From positions 1 to 47,388 of the forward strand of contig CAXTIG010000049.1 in assembly GCA_964244295.1 (NCBI GenBank): a stretch of DNA of 47,388 bases, in the 5' to 3' direction. Shown here piece by piece: positions 30,608 to 39,412 of the stretch. The notes under the pieces are model-generated. The model was not told the origin of the DNA. It saw nothing but the letters and a program-made list of their open reading frames with translations, and searched no databases. Position 1 is the stretch's first letter, and each line of letters starts with the position of its first letter. The position numbers and the translations under genes are program-made. Source of the stretch: JAJAZB01 sp964244295 (GTDB taxonomy: Bacteria > Bacteroidota > Bacteroidia > Cytophagales > Spirosomataceae).

Positions 30608-32534
30608 TTTTCAGTACCACCTGCTCGGCGTGCTTTGCCACGATTTTATCGAAAAAGGCTCGGAGCGTGGGGTATTCCTCGCCCGTGAAAATGGTTTTCC
30701 GGAGCGTCAGGCGGCTGTTGATGACGAGTTGGTTGCCGGTTTGGGTGGTCGAGAACATAAAACGGCCGTCGTTGTTGGGCAGGGTCAGGCTGAGGGTTTT
30801 GGGGGCTTCTTCCACGGCGTAGCCTTCGGGCAGGGTAAACGTGACGAGGCAGGTTTCTTCGAGGGGGGCACCAAAATCGACCGGAAATTTCCGCGTCGGG
30901 CTTTTAAACGGATTCTCGCGTTGAGCGCCCAGCAGCAGGGGCGTGAGGTAAAAGCGGCCCACGGTCTCCTGCCCCGACCCCTCGTTTTTTAGCCCGCACC
31001 GCAGCAGCAGCAGGCGGTGCAGTGAATCGGCGTTTTCGACGCGGGCCTCGCTCAGGGTGTAGTCGGGGAACTGGGCGGGCAGGCTTTTCTGGAGAAACGC
31101 GGGCCAGCCTTCGGCCTGCACCTGCGTCCGGCGGCGCAGGGCCTCGTAGCCCCCCAGCGCGGTTTCGGCGGTGCCGCTCAGGCTACCATCGGCCTTGAGC
31201 GTGAGGGCGAGCGTGTGAACCGAACTGGCGCGTTGCCGGGGGCGGAGGCTCACCCAGCGCGGGCGGCGGAGGTGGATGAGCCGCCCGGTTTCGTTGAGGC
31301 AATCGAAAGGCAGCATATCCGGGGGCAGCAGCGGACTGGTGGCGTCGAGGAGCAGGTCGCGCCCGCCGGCGCGGGTGAGCGCCACCACGTGGTTGAACCA
31401 GGAAAGCAGCGGGTAGTCGGTCGGGATTTTGCCGTGGGCGCGGGTGCTCAACACCACCGGGTGCGCCTCCAGGCCCGCTTCGCGGAGCAGGCCCACCAGC
31501 GTGAGGTTCAGCTCCCCGGCGTTGCCGGTGCGGCGCTCGTAGGCGGTTTTCAGGCTGGTTTCGGTCCAGATGCGGTGTTCGCCGTTCCAGGTCAGGTGCC
31601 GCTTGAGGTGTTCGTGAACGGCGTTGATTCGGGCCAGGGTGTCGGGAAATTGCCGGGCGAGCGATTGGCCCAGGTCGCTCAGAAAATTGGTTCGGTTGAG
31701 CGCCCCGCCAAACGTTTCGTCGGTGAGCAGGGTACGGTCGAGGTCTTCCCACTTCTGGCTGAAGGTGCGCGGCGACTGGCCGGGCAGCGACACCCGCACC
31801 AGTTCAAAACGCACTTTAGCCACGTAATCACCCGCGTTGGTCAGGTAGGGTTCTTCGTGCAGCGCGGGCAGGTTTTGCATCGCCCAGTGGTAGCGGACGC
31901 CCTGGCCGAGGGTGGGCTGGGATTCATCGACCACGAGCGACTCGAAGCCCTGAAACAGCACCCGGTACTCGAAATTGGGCGGTAGCGAAAGTTCGTAATC
32001 ACTCCGCCGCACGGGAATGTCGCGCTGGAAATCGTAGTCTCGGATTTTGAAAACGAAATCCGAGACAATCCGGTAGCTGAATTCCACCACGCTGCCCTCG
32101 CGCACGTCGGGCAGGGTGAAGCGTTTGACGAAATACCCCTCGCCGAGTTTTTCCTCGAACACGTCTTTCGTCCCCAAACCCACGTACTGAATGCCGCCCG
32201 TGCCGTCGGCGTTGTGGGTGCGGCCTTCCACGTCGCGCACCGATTCTTCCTGCCCGGCGTGCTGGCGGTAAAAAACGACCTTCACCGTGGCCCGGTCGTA
32301 GCCCGATTTTTTCAAAATCTTGATGCGCGTGTGGCGGGTGTAGTTGACCTGGTAGGAGCCGTCGTCGGCCTTGTCGAGGTAGGCCCGCCCGTAATCGTGC
32401 AGCACGACGGCCTCGGCGCTGGTGTCGGCGGGGTAGCTGCGGGTCAGCACGTCGGCGGGGGCCAGGGGCGGAAGGGGGTTGGTTTGGGCCTGGGCCGTCA
32501 GGGCGAGAAAGAGGCAGGCGGAGATAAGTTTCAT
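30600..32534 (-). CDS. DUF3857 exported protein (paralogue 2), degenerate catalytic site
   Basis: Protein of 644 residues with a signal peptide (MKLISACLFLALTAQAQ). DUF3857 domain with RHTRIKILKKSGYDRATVKV and a core with ETSLKTAYERRTGNAGELNLTLVGLLREAGLEAHPVVLSTR. At the place of the transglutaminase Cys the sequence reads GNAGELN, so the nucleophile is missing, while His (WFNHVV) and Asp (LLLDATS) remain. It is therefore probably not a protease or transglutaminase and may bind a ligand. It ends FDKIVAKHAEQVVLKKE, almost identical to paralogue 3. It is similar in length and order to both neighbours, indicating tandem duplication. Confidence 0.88.
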   Translation of the reverse strand: MKLISACLFLALTAQAQTNPLPPLAPADVLTRSYPADTSAEAVVLHDYGRAYLDKADDGSYQVNYTRHTRIKILKKSGYDRATVKVVFYRQHAGQEESVRDVEGRTHNADGTGGIQYVGLGTKDVFEEKLGEGYFVKRFTLPDVREGSVVEFSYRIVSDFVFKIRDYDFQRDIPVRRSDYELSLPPNFEYRVLFQGFESLVVDESQPTLGQGVRYHWAMQNLPALHEEPYLTNAGDYVAKVRFELVRVSLPGQSPRTFSQKWEDLDRTLLTDETFGGALNRTNFLSDLGQSLARQFPDTLARINAVHEHLKRHLTWNGEHRIWTETSLKTAYERRTGNAGELNLTLVGLLREAGLEAHPVVLSTRAHGKIPTDYPLLSWFNHVVALTRAGGRDLLLDATSPLLPPDMLPFDCLNETGRLIHLRRPRWVSLRPRQRASSVHTLALTLKADGSLSGTAETALGGYEALRRRTQVQAEGWPAFLQKSLPAQFPDYTLSEARVENADSLHRLLLLRCGLKNEGSGQETVGRFYLTPLLLGAQRENPFKSPTRKFPVDFGAPLEETCLVTFTLPEGYAVEEAPKTLSLTLPNNDGRFMFSTTQTGNQLVINSRLTLRKTIFTGEEYPTLRAFFDKIVAKHAEQVVLKKE

Positions 32535-32553
32535 GGGAAGGGGGTTAGGGAAT

Positions 32554-32632
32554 AGAGTAGAGAGGATAGAGTAGAGAGATGAGAGAAAAAATCTGCATTT
32601 CTCTCATCTCTCTACTCTATCCTCTCTACTCT
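32554..32632. repeat. perfect 35-bp inverted repeat of AGAGTAGAGAGGATAG units
   Basis: The arms at 32554-32588 and 32598-32632 are exact reverse complements around a 9-base loop. Each arm is purine/pyrimidine biased and made of AGAGTAGAG-type units. The stop codon (32626-32628) and the last codon of paralogue 3 lie within the right arm. Confidence 0.92.
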
Positions 32633-34572
32633 TTCTTCAGTGCCACCTGCTCGGCGTGCTTCGCTACGATTTGGTCGAAAAAGGCTTTCAGGTCGGGGTA
32701 TTCATCGGGTAGAAACAGGGTTTTGTTGATGGAAAACCGGCTGGATACCTGAAGCTGGTTGCCCGTGGCGCGCACCGAGTAGGTGAAGCGCCCGGCGTTG
32801 TCGGGCAGCACGAAGGAGGCGCTTTTGGGCAACTCTTCCACCGCGTACCCTGCGGGCAGCGTGTACATCCCCACGAAGGCTTCGTTCATCGGTGCCCCGA
32901 AATCCACCGGGTACTTGCGCTGCTCCTGCCGGAAGGGGTTGGCCGTTTCCCCCTCGGTGAGCAGGGGTTTGAAATACATCCGGCCCCCGGCCACCTGCAC
33001 ACTTTCGCGCAGGGTGAGGGCACAGTTCATCGCCAGTGGTTCCGAGGGCTTGTCGAGGTTGGTGACGGTGAGTTTTTCAAAATCCCAGGTGGGCCGTTCT
33101 TTTCGGAACGTGGCCGTAAACGGCTCGTGGCCGTCGGTGAGCAGGTCGCGGCGGACGTCGGCGGCGGCGTAGCCCTGGTGGGCAAAATCAGCTTTCCCCG
33201 AAAACGTCCCCTCGGTATCCAGCGCCAGGGTCAGCACGGCATTGCGGGCCATCCGCTCGGTGGAAGCCAGTGAGATGAAATCGGCCCCTTTCTCGCTCAC
33301 CATCCAGCCGGTGCCGTTGAGGCAACGCCGGGGCAGTGCGCCGGGCTTGCCGGCCCGGTCGGTAGCGTCGAAGAGCAGCCAGCGGTCGCCCACGCGGGCG
33401 GCGGCCACTACGTAGTTGAATTTGCGTGCGTTGGCGTTCCAACTCAGCACCCGGCCGTGGTCGCGGGTGCTCAAAATGACCGGGTTGGCCTGCGCCCCGG
33501 CTTCGCGCAACAGGGCCACGAGCATCAGGTTGAGGTCGGCGGCGTTGCCGGTGCGGGCTTCGTAGGCTTTTTTGAGCGAGGTTTCCACGTACTTGGTTTC
33601 CACGCCGTTCCACTTCATTTGTTCGCGCACCCAAGTGCAGGCCGCCACGGCGCGTTGGGTCGAATCGGCTTCGGCGGCCAGGATACGGGCCGTTTCTTTT
33701 AAAAATCCCCGCTGGCGCAGCGCCCCGCCGAAAGACTCGCTTTTGAGCAGTCCTTCGTTGAGCGATTGCCAGTTTTGTGAAAAATCCCGGTACATCGCAC
33801 CGGGAATCTGCACCCCGGCCAGGTCGAATTCAATCCGGGTGAGGTAATCGTCGAGCGTGGTGATGTACGCCTCGGGCCGCACGGCGGGTACGCTCTGGGC
33901 GGCAAAGTGGTAGGCGTAATCGCTGCCTTGCTTGCCCTGCTCGCTGATCGCCAGCCGCTCGTAGCCGAGGGTGTTGAGTTTGAAGTGAAAATAATCGGGA
34001 ATACTGAGCCGGTACTCGCTCCAGGCCACCGGAATGGCGCTCTGGAAGGTCCAGTCGCGGAGTTGCCACCAAAAGCCGGAGCTAATCACGTAGCTGTACT
34101 CGATGACGCTCCCCTCGCGCACGTTGGGCAGGGTGAAGCGTTTTTCAACCCAGTTGTCTTCTTTTTTATCGACAAAAACGGACTCTTTTTCCAGCTTTTC
34201 TTTTTTCACCTGGCCGTTTTCAAGCGAGTAAGTATAAGCCCGGAGGTTTTCGATGCGCTCCTGGTCGGAATTGTTGAGTTGAATCAATGGAATCCGCACC
34301 GTGGCCCAGTCGTAGCCCGCTTTCTTCAGAATTTTGATGCGCGTGTGCCGCTCCGTGAAGAGTTGCAGCCCGGCCGTGGTGCTGATTTGATAGTACGTTT
34401 TGCCCACGTCGAACAGCACCACGGCCTCGGCCGAGGTATCGGCGGGATAGAATTTGGATTGAAGCTCAGCGGGTTCGACCTCGCCAAATTTGATTTTGGG
34501 GGCTTGGGCCAAAAGCAGCGTGGGCAGGCCGAGGAGTACCCCGGCCAGGAGAAGGCGGTAGGCGTGTTTCAT
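32626..34572 (-). CDS. DUF3857 exported protein (paralogue 3), degenerate catalytic site
   Basis: Protein of 648 residues from the ATG before KHAYRLLLAGVLLGLPTLLLAQ, a signal peptide; the frame extends 11 codons further upstream, but that would put non-signal sequence in front. DUF3857 domain with RHTRIKILKKAGYDWATVRI. The core reads RTGNAADLNLMLVALLREAG with Ala in place of the catalytic Cys, KFNYVVAAAR with Tyr in place of His, and Asp kept in LLFDATD, so catalysis is very unlikely. It is most similar to paralogue 2, including the C-terminal FDQIVAKHAEQVALKKE. It is the first of the three in transcription order. Confidence 0.88.
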   Translation of the reverse strand: MKHAYRLLLAGVLLGLPTLLLAQAPKIKFGEVEPAELQSKFYPADTSAEAVVLFDVGKTYYQISTTAGLQLFTERHTRIKILKKAGYDWATVRIPLIQLNNSDQERIENLRAYTYSLENGQVKKEKLEKESVFVDKKEDNWVEKRFTLPNVREGSVIEYSYVISSGFWWQLRDWTFQSAIPVAWSEYRLSIPDYFHFKLNTLGYERLAISEQGKQGSDYAYHFAAQSVPAVRPEAYITTLDDYLTRIEFDLAGVQIPGAMYRDFSQNWQSLNEGLLKSESFGGALRQRGFLKETARILAAEADSTQRAVAACTWVREQMKWNGVETKYVETSLKKAYEARTGNAADLNLMLVALLREAGAQANPVILSTRDHGRVLSWNANARKFNYVVAAARVGDRWLLFDATDRAGKPGALPRRCLNGTGWMVSEKGADFISLASTERMARNAVLTLALDTEGTFSGKADFAHQGYAAADVRRDLLTDGHEPFTATFRKERPTWDFEKLTVTNLDKPSEPLAMNCALTLRESVQVAGGRMYFKPLLTEGETANPFRQEQRKYPVDFGAPMNEAFVGMYTLPAGYAVEELPKSASFVLPDNAGRFTYSVRATGNQLQVSSRFSINKTLFLPDEYPDLKAFFDQIVAKHAEQVALKKE

Positions 34573-34654
34573 GCAGAAGGGGGAGAATCGGGATGATATC
34601 CCCAAACAAGCAAACCGCCGTCAGGATTGCAAACGGGTTGCCGAAAAAAATTAC

Positions 34655-34711
34655 AAACTTCCCGGAAGTTTAGAACTTCCGGGAAGTTTTTACCGGCCTT
34701 CCGGGAAGTTC
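34655..34711 (-). terminator. AACTTCCCGGAAGTT hairpin cluster, terminator of the DUF1684 gene
   Basis: AAACTTCCCGGAAGTT (34655-34670) pairs exactly with 34675-34690 around a 4-base loop. On the minus strand it is followed by GTAATTTTTTT, so it can end the DUF1684 transcript. A third related copy, CCTTCCGGGAAGTTC, is at 34697-34711, and the same core is at 8970-8986. Confidence 0.82.
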
Positions 34712-34716
34712 CACCA

Positions 34717-35340
34717 TCAATGCCCCTCCAACGCTTTCTCTCCCGCCGCCACCGCCACCTTCAAATGATTCTCAGCGGGGGGAATCGGGCAGGTGTACGT
34801 GGGGTTGTAGGCGCAGAAGGGATTGTAGGCGCGGTTGAAATCGAGCGGCAGTTCGTCGCCGCTCACCTCGCTCAGGGGCACGTCGAGGTAGCGGCCCGCG
34901 CCGTAGCTTTCGCCGCCGTTGGTCATATCCTTGAAGGGGACGAACAACTGGTCTTTTTCGGCGCTGCGAAACACGAGCAGGCGGTAGGTTTTCCCGTCCA
35001 ACGTAAAAATGGCCCGGCCGTAGGGCTGGTAGGTCTCCGTTTCGCCCCGCGTCATCTGCACCCGGTACGGCGGACCCGCGCTCAGTTTCTCAACGGTGGC
35101 CGTTACCCGGTAGGCCGGGTCGGGGTCGAAGTACCGCAGGCCGGTAAACGTGGCCCGGTCGGGGAGGGGCGAGTCGGCGCTTTCCCGGAAGAACTGGTCT
35201 TTGTCGCGGCGGCGTTCGAGTTCGGCCCGGCGGAAGGCGGCGGGATCGACTTCGGGTGCTTTTTCCACCGAATCGTACAGCGTGTAGGCAACGATGGCCG
35301 CCACGACGGCGAGGACGAGCAAACGAATTTTTCGGTTCAT
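34717..35340 (-). CDS. DUF1684 domain protein, N-terminal membrane anchor
   Basis: Protein of 207 residues from the ATG before NRKIRLLVLAVVAAIVAYTLYDS, an uncleaved-looking N-terminal helix. The rest matches DUF1684: FRRAELERRRDKDQFFRESADSPL at the start of the domain, then LLVFRSAEKDQLFVPFKDMTNGGESYGAGRYLD, and the signature NPFCAYNPTYTCPIPPAENHL near the end. No function is established for this family to my knowledge. An upstream in-frame start (35391) would lie in a repeat and is less likely. A TATTTTTG element lies only 4 bases before the ATG. Confidence 0.9.
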   Translation of the reverse strand: MNRKIRLLVLAVVAAIVAYTLYDSVEKAPEVDPAAFRRAELERRRDKDQFFRESADSPLPDRATFTGLRYFDPDPAYRVTATVEKLSAGPPYRVQMTRGETETYQPYGRAIFTLDGKTYRLLVFRSAEKDQLFVPFKDMTNGGESYGAGRYLDVPLSEVSGDELPLDFNRAYNPFCAYNPTYTCPIPPAENHLKVAVAAGEKALEGH

Positions 35341-35344
35341 GGAA

Positions 35345-35352
35345 CAAAAATA
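35345..35352 (-). promoter_or_regulatory. possible -7 element directly before the DUF1684 start
   Basis: The minus strand reads TATTTTTG (35352-35345), a match to TAnnTTTG, with 4 bases before the ATG, implying an almost leaderless transcript if used. There is no clear -33 element; an inverted repeat begins a few bases upstream. Confidence 0.3.
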
Positions 35353-35362
35353 GCCCCCCGAC

Positions 35363-35601
35363 GCGTCATTGCGAGCGGAGGCCCTCAGCATGAGCGGAGC
35401 GAAGGGTGAGGGCCGGAGCGTGGCAATCCCCTGACGGAGACCGAAAGAGCAAAACCAAGTACTTCCCCTGAGCTACCGTGCGACGAACCGGAGCGGACGC
35501 CCCGTAGGAGCGCTTTCCGCTTGGTCTCCGTCAGGGGATTGCCGCGCTCCGGGTGAAAAAAATTGTTTCACTCTTTTTTCACCCTCCGCTCGCAATGACG
35601 C
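35363..35601. repeat. 240-bp nested inverted repeat, GCGTCATTGC family (copy 2)
   Basis: Outer arms GCGTCATTGCGAGCGGAG at 35363-35380 and its complement at 35584-35601 are exact. Inner arms 35415-35442 and 35523-35550 (GGCAATCCCCTGACGGAGAC core) pair with one mismatch. Between them are 80 bases without a long reading frame, and additional CTCAGCATGAGC and GGGTGAAA/TTTCACTC-type pieces. The element fills most of the 316-base gap between divergent DUF1684 and ribE genes. I see no protein gene in it. Confidence 0.88.
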
Positions 35602-35656
35602 GCTGGGGAGGGTTTTTAGAACTGAAAACCACAAACTGAAAACCCACAAACTGACC

Positions 35657-36250
35657 ATGTTCACCGGCATCATCGAAGCCCTCGGCGAAGTAACGGAAAT
35701 CATCCCCGACGAAGGCACCAACCTCACCTTCCGCCTGCGGGCACCCTTCGCGCCCGACTTGAAAATCGACCAGAGCCTGAGCCACAACGGCGTGTGCCTG
35801 ACCGTCACCGACGTGAGCGGCGACGCGTACACCGTCACGGCGGTGGACGAAACGCTGAAAAAAACTACCCTGCGCGACCTGGAAGTGGGTAGCCTGGTCA
35901 ACCTCGAACGCTGCCTGGCGGCCAACGGGCGTTTCGACGGGCACATCGTACAGGGGCACGTCGACCAGACGGGGCGTTGCACGGGTATCCGCGACGAGGG
36001 CGGAAGCTGGTTGTTCGATTTCGAGTACGACCCGGAGGCGGGCAATTTTACCGTCGAAAAAGGCTCGATCTGCCTCAATGGCGTGAGCCTGACGGTGTTC
36101 GATTCGACCCAAACTTCCTTCCGGGTTGCCATTATTCCTTACACCTACGCCCACACCACCTTTCACCGGCTCCACGTAGGGGATCTGGTCAACTTAGAAT
36201 TCGACGTGGTGGGTAAGTATGTGCGACGTTTGATAGAAATGCAGCGATGA
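35657..36250 (+). CDS. ribE: riboflavin synthase alpha subunit
   Basis: Dismutates 6,7-dimethyl-8-ribityllumazine to riboflavin, the last step of riboflavin synthesis, in the cytosol. It has 197 residues with the two lumazine-binding repeats expected: MFTGIIEALGEVTEI...SLSHNGVCLTVTDV and FDGHIVQGHVDQTGRC...GSICLNGVSLTVFD. It ends NLEFDVVGKYVRRLIEMQ. Full length and normal. It is followed by a terminator and the SusC-like gene, so it is not part of the glycan locus. No FMN riboswitch was seen upstream; that gap is filled by a repeat. Confidence 0.96.
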   Translation: MFTGIIEALGEVTEIIPDEGTNLTFRLRAPFAPDLKIDQSLSHNGVCLTVTDVSGDAYTVTAVDETLKKTTLRDLEVGSLVNLERCLAANGRFDGHIVQGHVDQTGRCTGIRDEGGSWLFDFEYDPEAGNFTVEKGSICLNGVSLTVFDSTQTSFRVAIIPYTYAHTTFHRLHVGDLVNLEFDVVGKYVRRLIEMQR

Positions 36251-36314
36251 CCCGTACTTTTTTGGCAACTTTTCGAGAAAAAGTTGGGTAAAGCCCCAAA
36301 CACGTCGGCTTTAT

Positions 36315-36344
36315 AAAGGCACCGAGGGAAATCCCGGTGCCTTT
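36315..36344 (+). terminator. intrinsic terminator after ribE
   Basis: AAAGGCACCG pairs with CGGTGCCTTT, followed by TTTT. It lies between ribE and the SusC-like gene, about 30 bases before the latter's ATG, so the SusC-like gene's own promoter must overlap or lie near this region. Confidence 0.8.
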
Positions 36345-36372
36345 TTTCGTCTAAAACCTTTTACTAAACCTT

Positions 36373-39300
36373 ATGAAGAAACTACTACTTGGTCTGCTGT
36401 TGCTACTCGGCGGACTGGTTGGGCACGCGCAGGACCGCAACGTAAGCGGGCGCGTCACGTCGGGTACCGACAACGCGCCGCTGCCGGGGGCGAACGTGGC
36501 GCTGAAAGGCACTTCGCGCGGTACCACCACCAACGCCGAAGGGCGGTACACGCTCAGCGTCCCCTCCTCGGGCGGTACGCTCGTCATCAGTTCGGTGAGT
36601 TTCCTGACCCAGGAAATTACCATTGGCTCGCGCAGCACCATCGACATCACCCTGGCCGACGACGCCAAGGGCCTCGACGAAGTGGTGGTGGTGGGCTACG
36701 GCACCCAGAAAAAAAGCCAGTTGACGGGGGCCATTTCGTCGGTCTCGGCGAAGGAAATCCAGGAACTGCCCATCACCAACGCCCGGCAGGCCCTGCAAGG
36801 CCGCGCCGCCGGGGTGGATGTGATTCAGACGGGGAGTAGGCCCGGTCAGGGCGTGACGGTGCGCATCCGCGCCCGGCGTTCCATCACGGCATCCAATGAT
36901 CCGCTTTATGTGCTCGACGGAATTCCGCTGGCGGGTAATATTGACGACGTCAGCCCGAGTGACATCGCCAGCATGGAAGTGCTGAAAGACGCCAGCGCCA
37001 CGGCTATTTATGGTTCACGCGGAGCCAACGGCGTGGTGCTCGTGACTACTCAGCGCGGTAAACCAGGCAAGGCTACCGTGAACTACGATGCTTACTATGG
37101 TGTATCAACACCACTGAGTTTGATCGATGTGATGGATGGCCCCCAGTTTGCCGAGTACAAGCGCGAATCGCGCCGGGCAGTGAATGCGGCTAATGGGGTA
37201 CCCCTTTATCCCGCCGGGGTAGACGCCACCGCCGACAGAAACCTTTTCGAACCCGTTGAAATCGACGGCATCGCCACGGGCCGTACTACTGACTACCAGT
37301 CGTATCTACTCCGCACAGGCAGTATTCAAAACCACCACATCGGCGTAACGGGCGGCAGCGACCGGACGCAGTTTTCGATTTCGGGCAACTACTTCAACGA
37401 AAAAGGGATTATCATAAATCAGGATTTTACCCGGTACAACTTCCGTCTTACCCTCGACCATCAGATCAATAAGCGGATCCGGGTGGGGGGCACTTTTATT
37501 GGGGCGTATAGCCTCCAGAACGGCGAAATCTTCAATCCCTACGGCGGAGCTTTGCAGGAAAATCCGCTCGGCAAACCCTACGACGACAACGGCAACCTGA
37601 TCTTCCTGCCCACTTCGGACGGGCTACGAACCAACCCCATTGCTGAGGTAGTTCCCGGCGCGCAGGTCGACCTTAACAAGCGGGTACGTATGTTTACCAG
37701 CCTGTACGGCGAGTGGGAAATTATCAATGGGTTAAAATACCGGGTGAATTTCGGGCCTGACTTCACCAACCGCCGCGTGGGCCGCTTCACCGGTAGCCGG
37801 ACCAACGCCCGGCGCGGCGGCGACCCGACGGGTTTCACGCTCTACGAATACGGGTTTAACTACACGTTGGAAAACATCCTGACGTACAGCAAGACCTTCG
37901 GGCTACACAATCTCAACCTGACGGCCCTGCAATCCATTCAGCAGGATGATTTTGAAGGCGGTACAATCAGCGTGACGGGGATTCCCGCCGAGACGCAGCA
38001 ATTCTACAACCTGGGCCAGGCCACCACCATCAACGGTATCGGCACGGGTCTCACGCAGTGGACCCTCAACTCGTACATGGGTCGCCTCAACTACGCCTTC
38101 AATGACAAATACCTGCTCACCCTCACGGCCCGCTACGACGGTTCGAGCCGGTTTGGGGCTAACACCAAATACGGCTTTTTCCCGTCAATGGCCGTGGGTT
38201 GGAACATCAGCAGCGAGCCGTTCCTGAAAAGTGTAACCTGGGTGGACTTGCTGAAACTTCGCTTTAGCTACGGATCGACGGGCAACACGGCCATCAACCC
38301 CTACCAGACCCAAACCCTGCTCGGCCGCACGGCCTACGCCTTCGGTACTGCGGCGGCCTACGGTTACCGCCCCGGCACCATTGGCAACTCCGATTTGCAG
38401 TGGGAAACCACCACCACGGGCAATTTTGGGTTGGATTTCAGCCTCGCCCGTGGGCGCATCTCTGGCTCGCTGGAAGTGTACCGCGCCAATACGACGGACC
38501 TGCTGCTCCAAGACCAGTTGCCCTTTACGAGTGGTTACGGAAACGTGCTCCGTAACGTGGGCAAAACCCGCACGAACGGGGTGGAAATTACCCTCACTAC
38601 CATTAACGTGAATTCCCGTAGCGGTTTCCGCTGGAGTACTGACATCCAGTGGGCGCGCAACCGCGAGGCCATCCTGGAACTGTTCAACGGAGCGGTGGAC
38701 GACATCGGCAATTCCCGCTTCATCGGTCAGCCCATTTCGGCGTACTTCGATTACAAGAAAATTGGGATATGGCAAGCCAATGAGGCCGATGAAGCCGCCA
38801 AGTATCAGCGCAAGGTGGGCGAAATCAAGGTAGAAGACAACAACGGAAGGGATGCCAACGGCAACCTGACGGGCCTGCCCGATGGCAAGATCGACGCCAC
38901 CGACCGGGTCATCATCGGTTCGCAGGTGCCTGACTTCACAGCGGGGATGACTAACCGCTTCAGCTACAAAGGCATTGACTTCTCGTTTTTTCTTTTCGCC
39001 CGCGTGGGTAGCACCATTCGCAGCCAGTTTCACACCAGCTTCAACTCGTTGGCGGGGCGGTACAATAACCTCGACGTGGATTACTGGACGCCCAATAATC
39101 CCACCAACGAATTCCCCCGGCCTAACCAAAGTCAGGAGGCTCCTCGGGACAACTCCACCCTGCAATACTTCAGCGGCACCTTCCTGAAAGTGCGCAACAT
39201 CAACATCGGCTACACGTTCCCCGATGCCCTCATTGGTCGGGCGAAGCTTAGCGGCCTGCGGATTTACGCCAGCGTTCAGCAGCCTTTCAACTTCTCGGAA

Positions 39301-39408
39301 TATCGCTCAAAATACAAGGGCATCGACAACGAGTCGTTCGACGTGGTCAGCGAAGGCCAAACCCCCGCCGTCAAGCAGTTTACGTTTGGGCTTAACCTGA
39401 AATTCTAA
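36373..39408 (+). CDS. SusC/RagA-like TonB-dependent outer-membrane receptor
   Basis: Protein of 1011 residues. Signal peptide (KKLLLGLLLLLGGLVGHAQ), then an N-terminal carboxypeptidase-regulatory-like domain (about 22-100, VSGRVTSGTDNAPLPGANVALKGT), the TonB-box-like segment GLDEVVVVGYGTQKK, a plug domain (GAISSVSAKEIQELPITNARQAL, PLYVLDGIPL, IEVLKDA-like IASMEVLKDASATAIYGSRGANGVV), and a 22-strand-type barrel ending TFGLNLKF. It imports oligosaccharides or other large ligands together with its SusD partner, powered by TonB/ExbBD. It starts the locus shared with the SusD-like gene; an 18-bp hairpin sits between the two. Confidence 0.96.
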   Translation: MKKLLLGLLLLLGGLVGHAQDRNVSGRVTSGTDNAPLPGANVALKGTSRGTTTNAEGRYTLSVPSSGGTLVISSVSFLTQEITIGSRSTIDITLADDAKGLDEVVVVGYGTQKKSQLTGAISSVSAKEIQELPITNARQALQGRAAGVDVIQTGSRPGQGVTVRIRARRSITASNDPLYVLDGIPLAGNIDDVSPSDIASMEVLKDASATAIYGSRGANGVVLVTTQRGKPGKATVNYDAYYGVSTPLSLIDVMDGPQFAEYKRESRRAVNAANGVPLYPAGVDATADRNLFEPVEIDGIATGRTTDYQSYLLRTGSIQNHHIGVTGGSDRTQFSISGNYFNEKGIIINQDFTRYNFRLTLDHQINKRIRVGGTFIGAYSLQNGEIFNPYGGALQENPLGKPYDDNGNLIFLPTSDGLRTNPIAEVVPGAQVDLNKRVRMFTSLYGEWEIINGLKYRVNFGPDFTNRRVGRFTGSRTNARRGGDPTGFTLYEYGFNYTLENILTYSKTFGLHNLNLTALQSIQQDDFEGGTISVTGIPAETQQFYNLGQATTINGIGTGLTQWTLNSYMGRLNYAFNDKYLLTLTARYDGSSRFGANTKYGFFPSMAVGWNISSEPFLKSVTWVDLLKLRFSYGSTGNTAINPYQTQTLLGRTAYAFGTAAAYGYRPGTIGNSDLQWETTTTGNFGLDFSLARGRISGSLEVYRANTTDLLLQDQLPFTSGYGNVLRNVGKTRTNGVEITLTTINVNSRSGFRWSTDIQWARNREAILELFNGAVDDIGNSRFIGQPISAYFDYKKIGIWQANEADEAAKYQRKVGEIKVEDNNGRDANGNLTGLPDGKIDATDRVIIGSQVPDFTAGMTNRFSYKGIDFSFFLFARVGSTIRSQFHTSFNSLAGRYNNLDVDYWTPNNPTNEFPRPNQSQEAPRDNSTLQYFSGTFLKVRNINIGYTFPDALIGRAKLSGLRIYASVQQPFNFSEYRSKYKGIDNESFDVVSEGQTPAVKQFTFGLNLKF

Positions 39409-39412
39409 ACTC

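Noticed and set aside
35443..35522. Small RNA gene or riboswitch inside the 35363-35601 repeat
   Set aside because: I see no FMN riboswitch consensus and no promoter/terminator pair of its own; the pairing is explained by the nested repeat arms.
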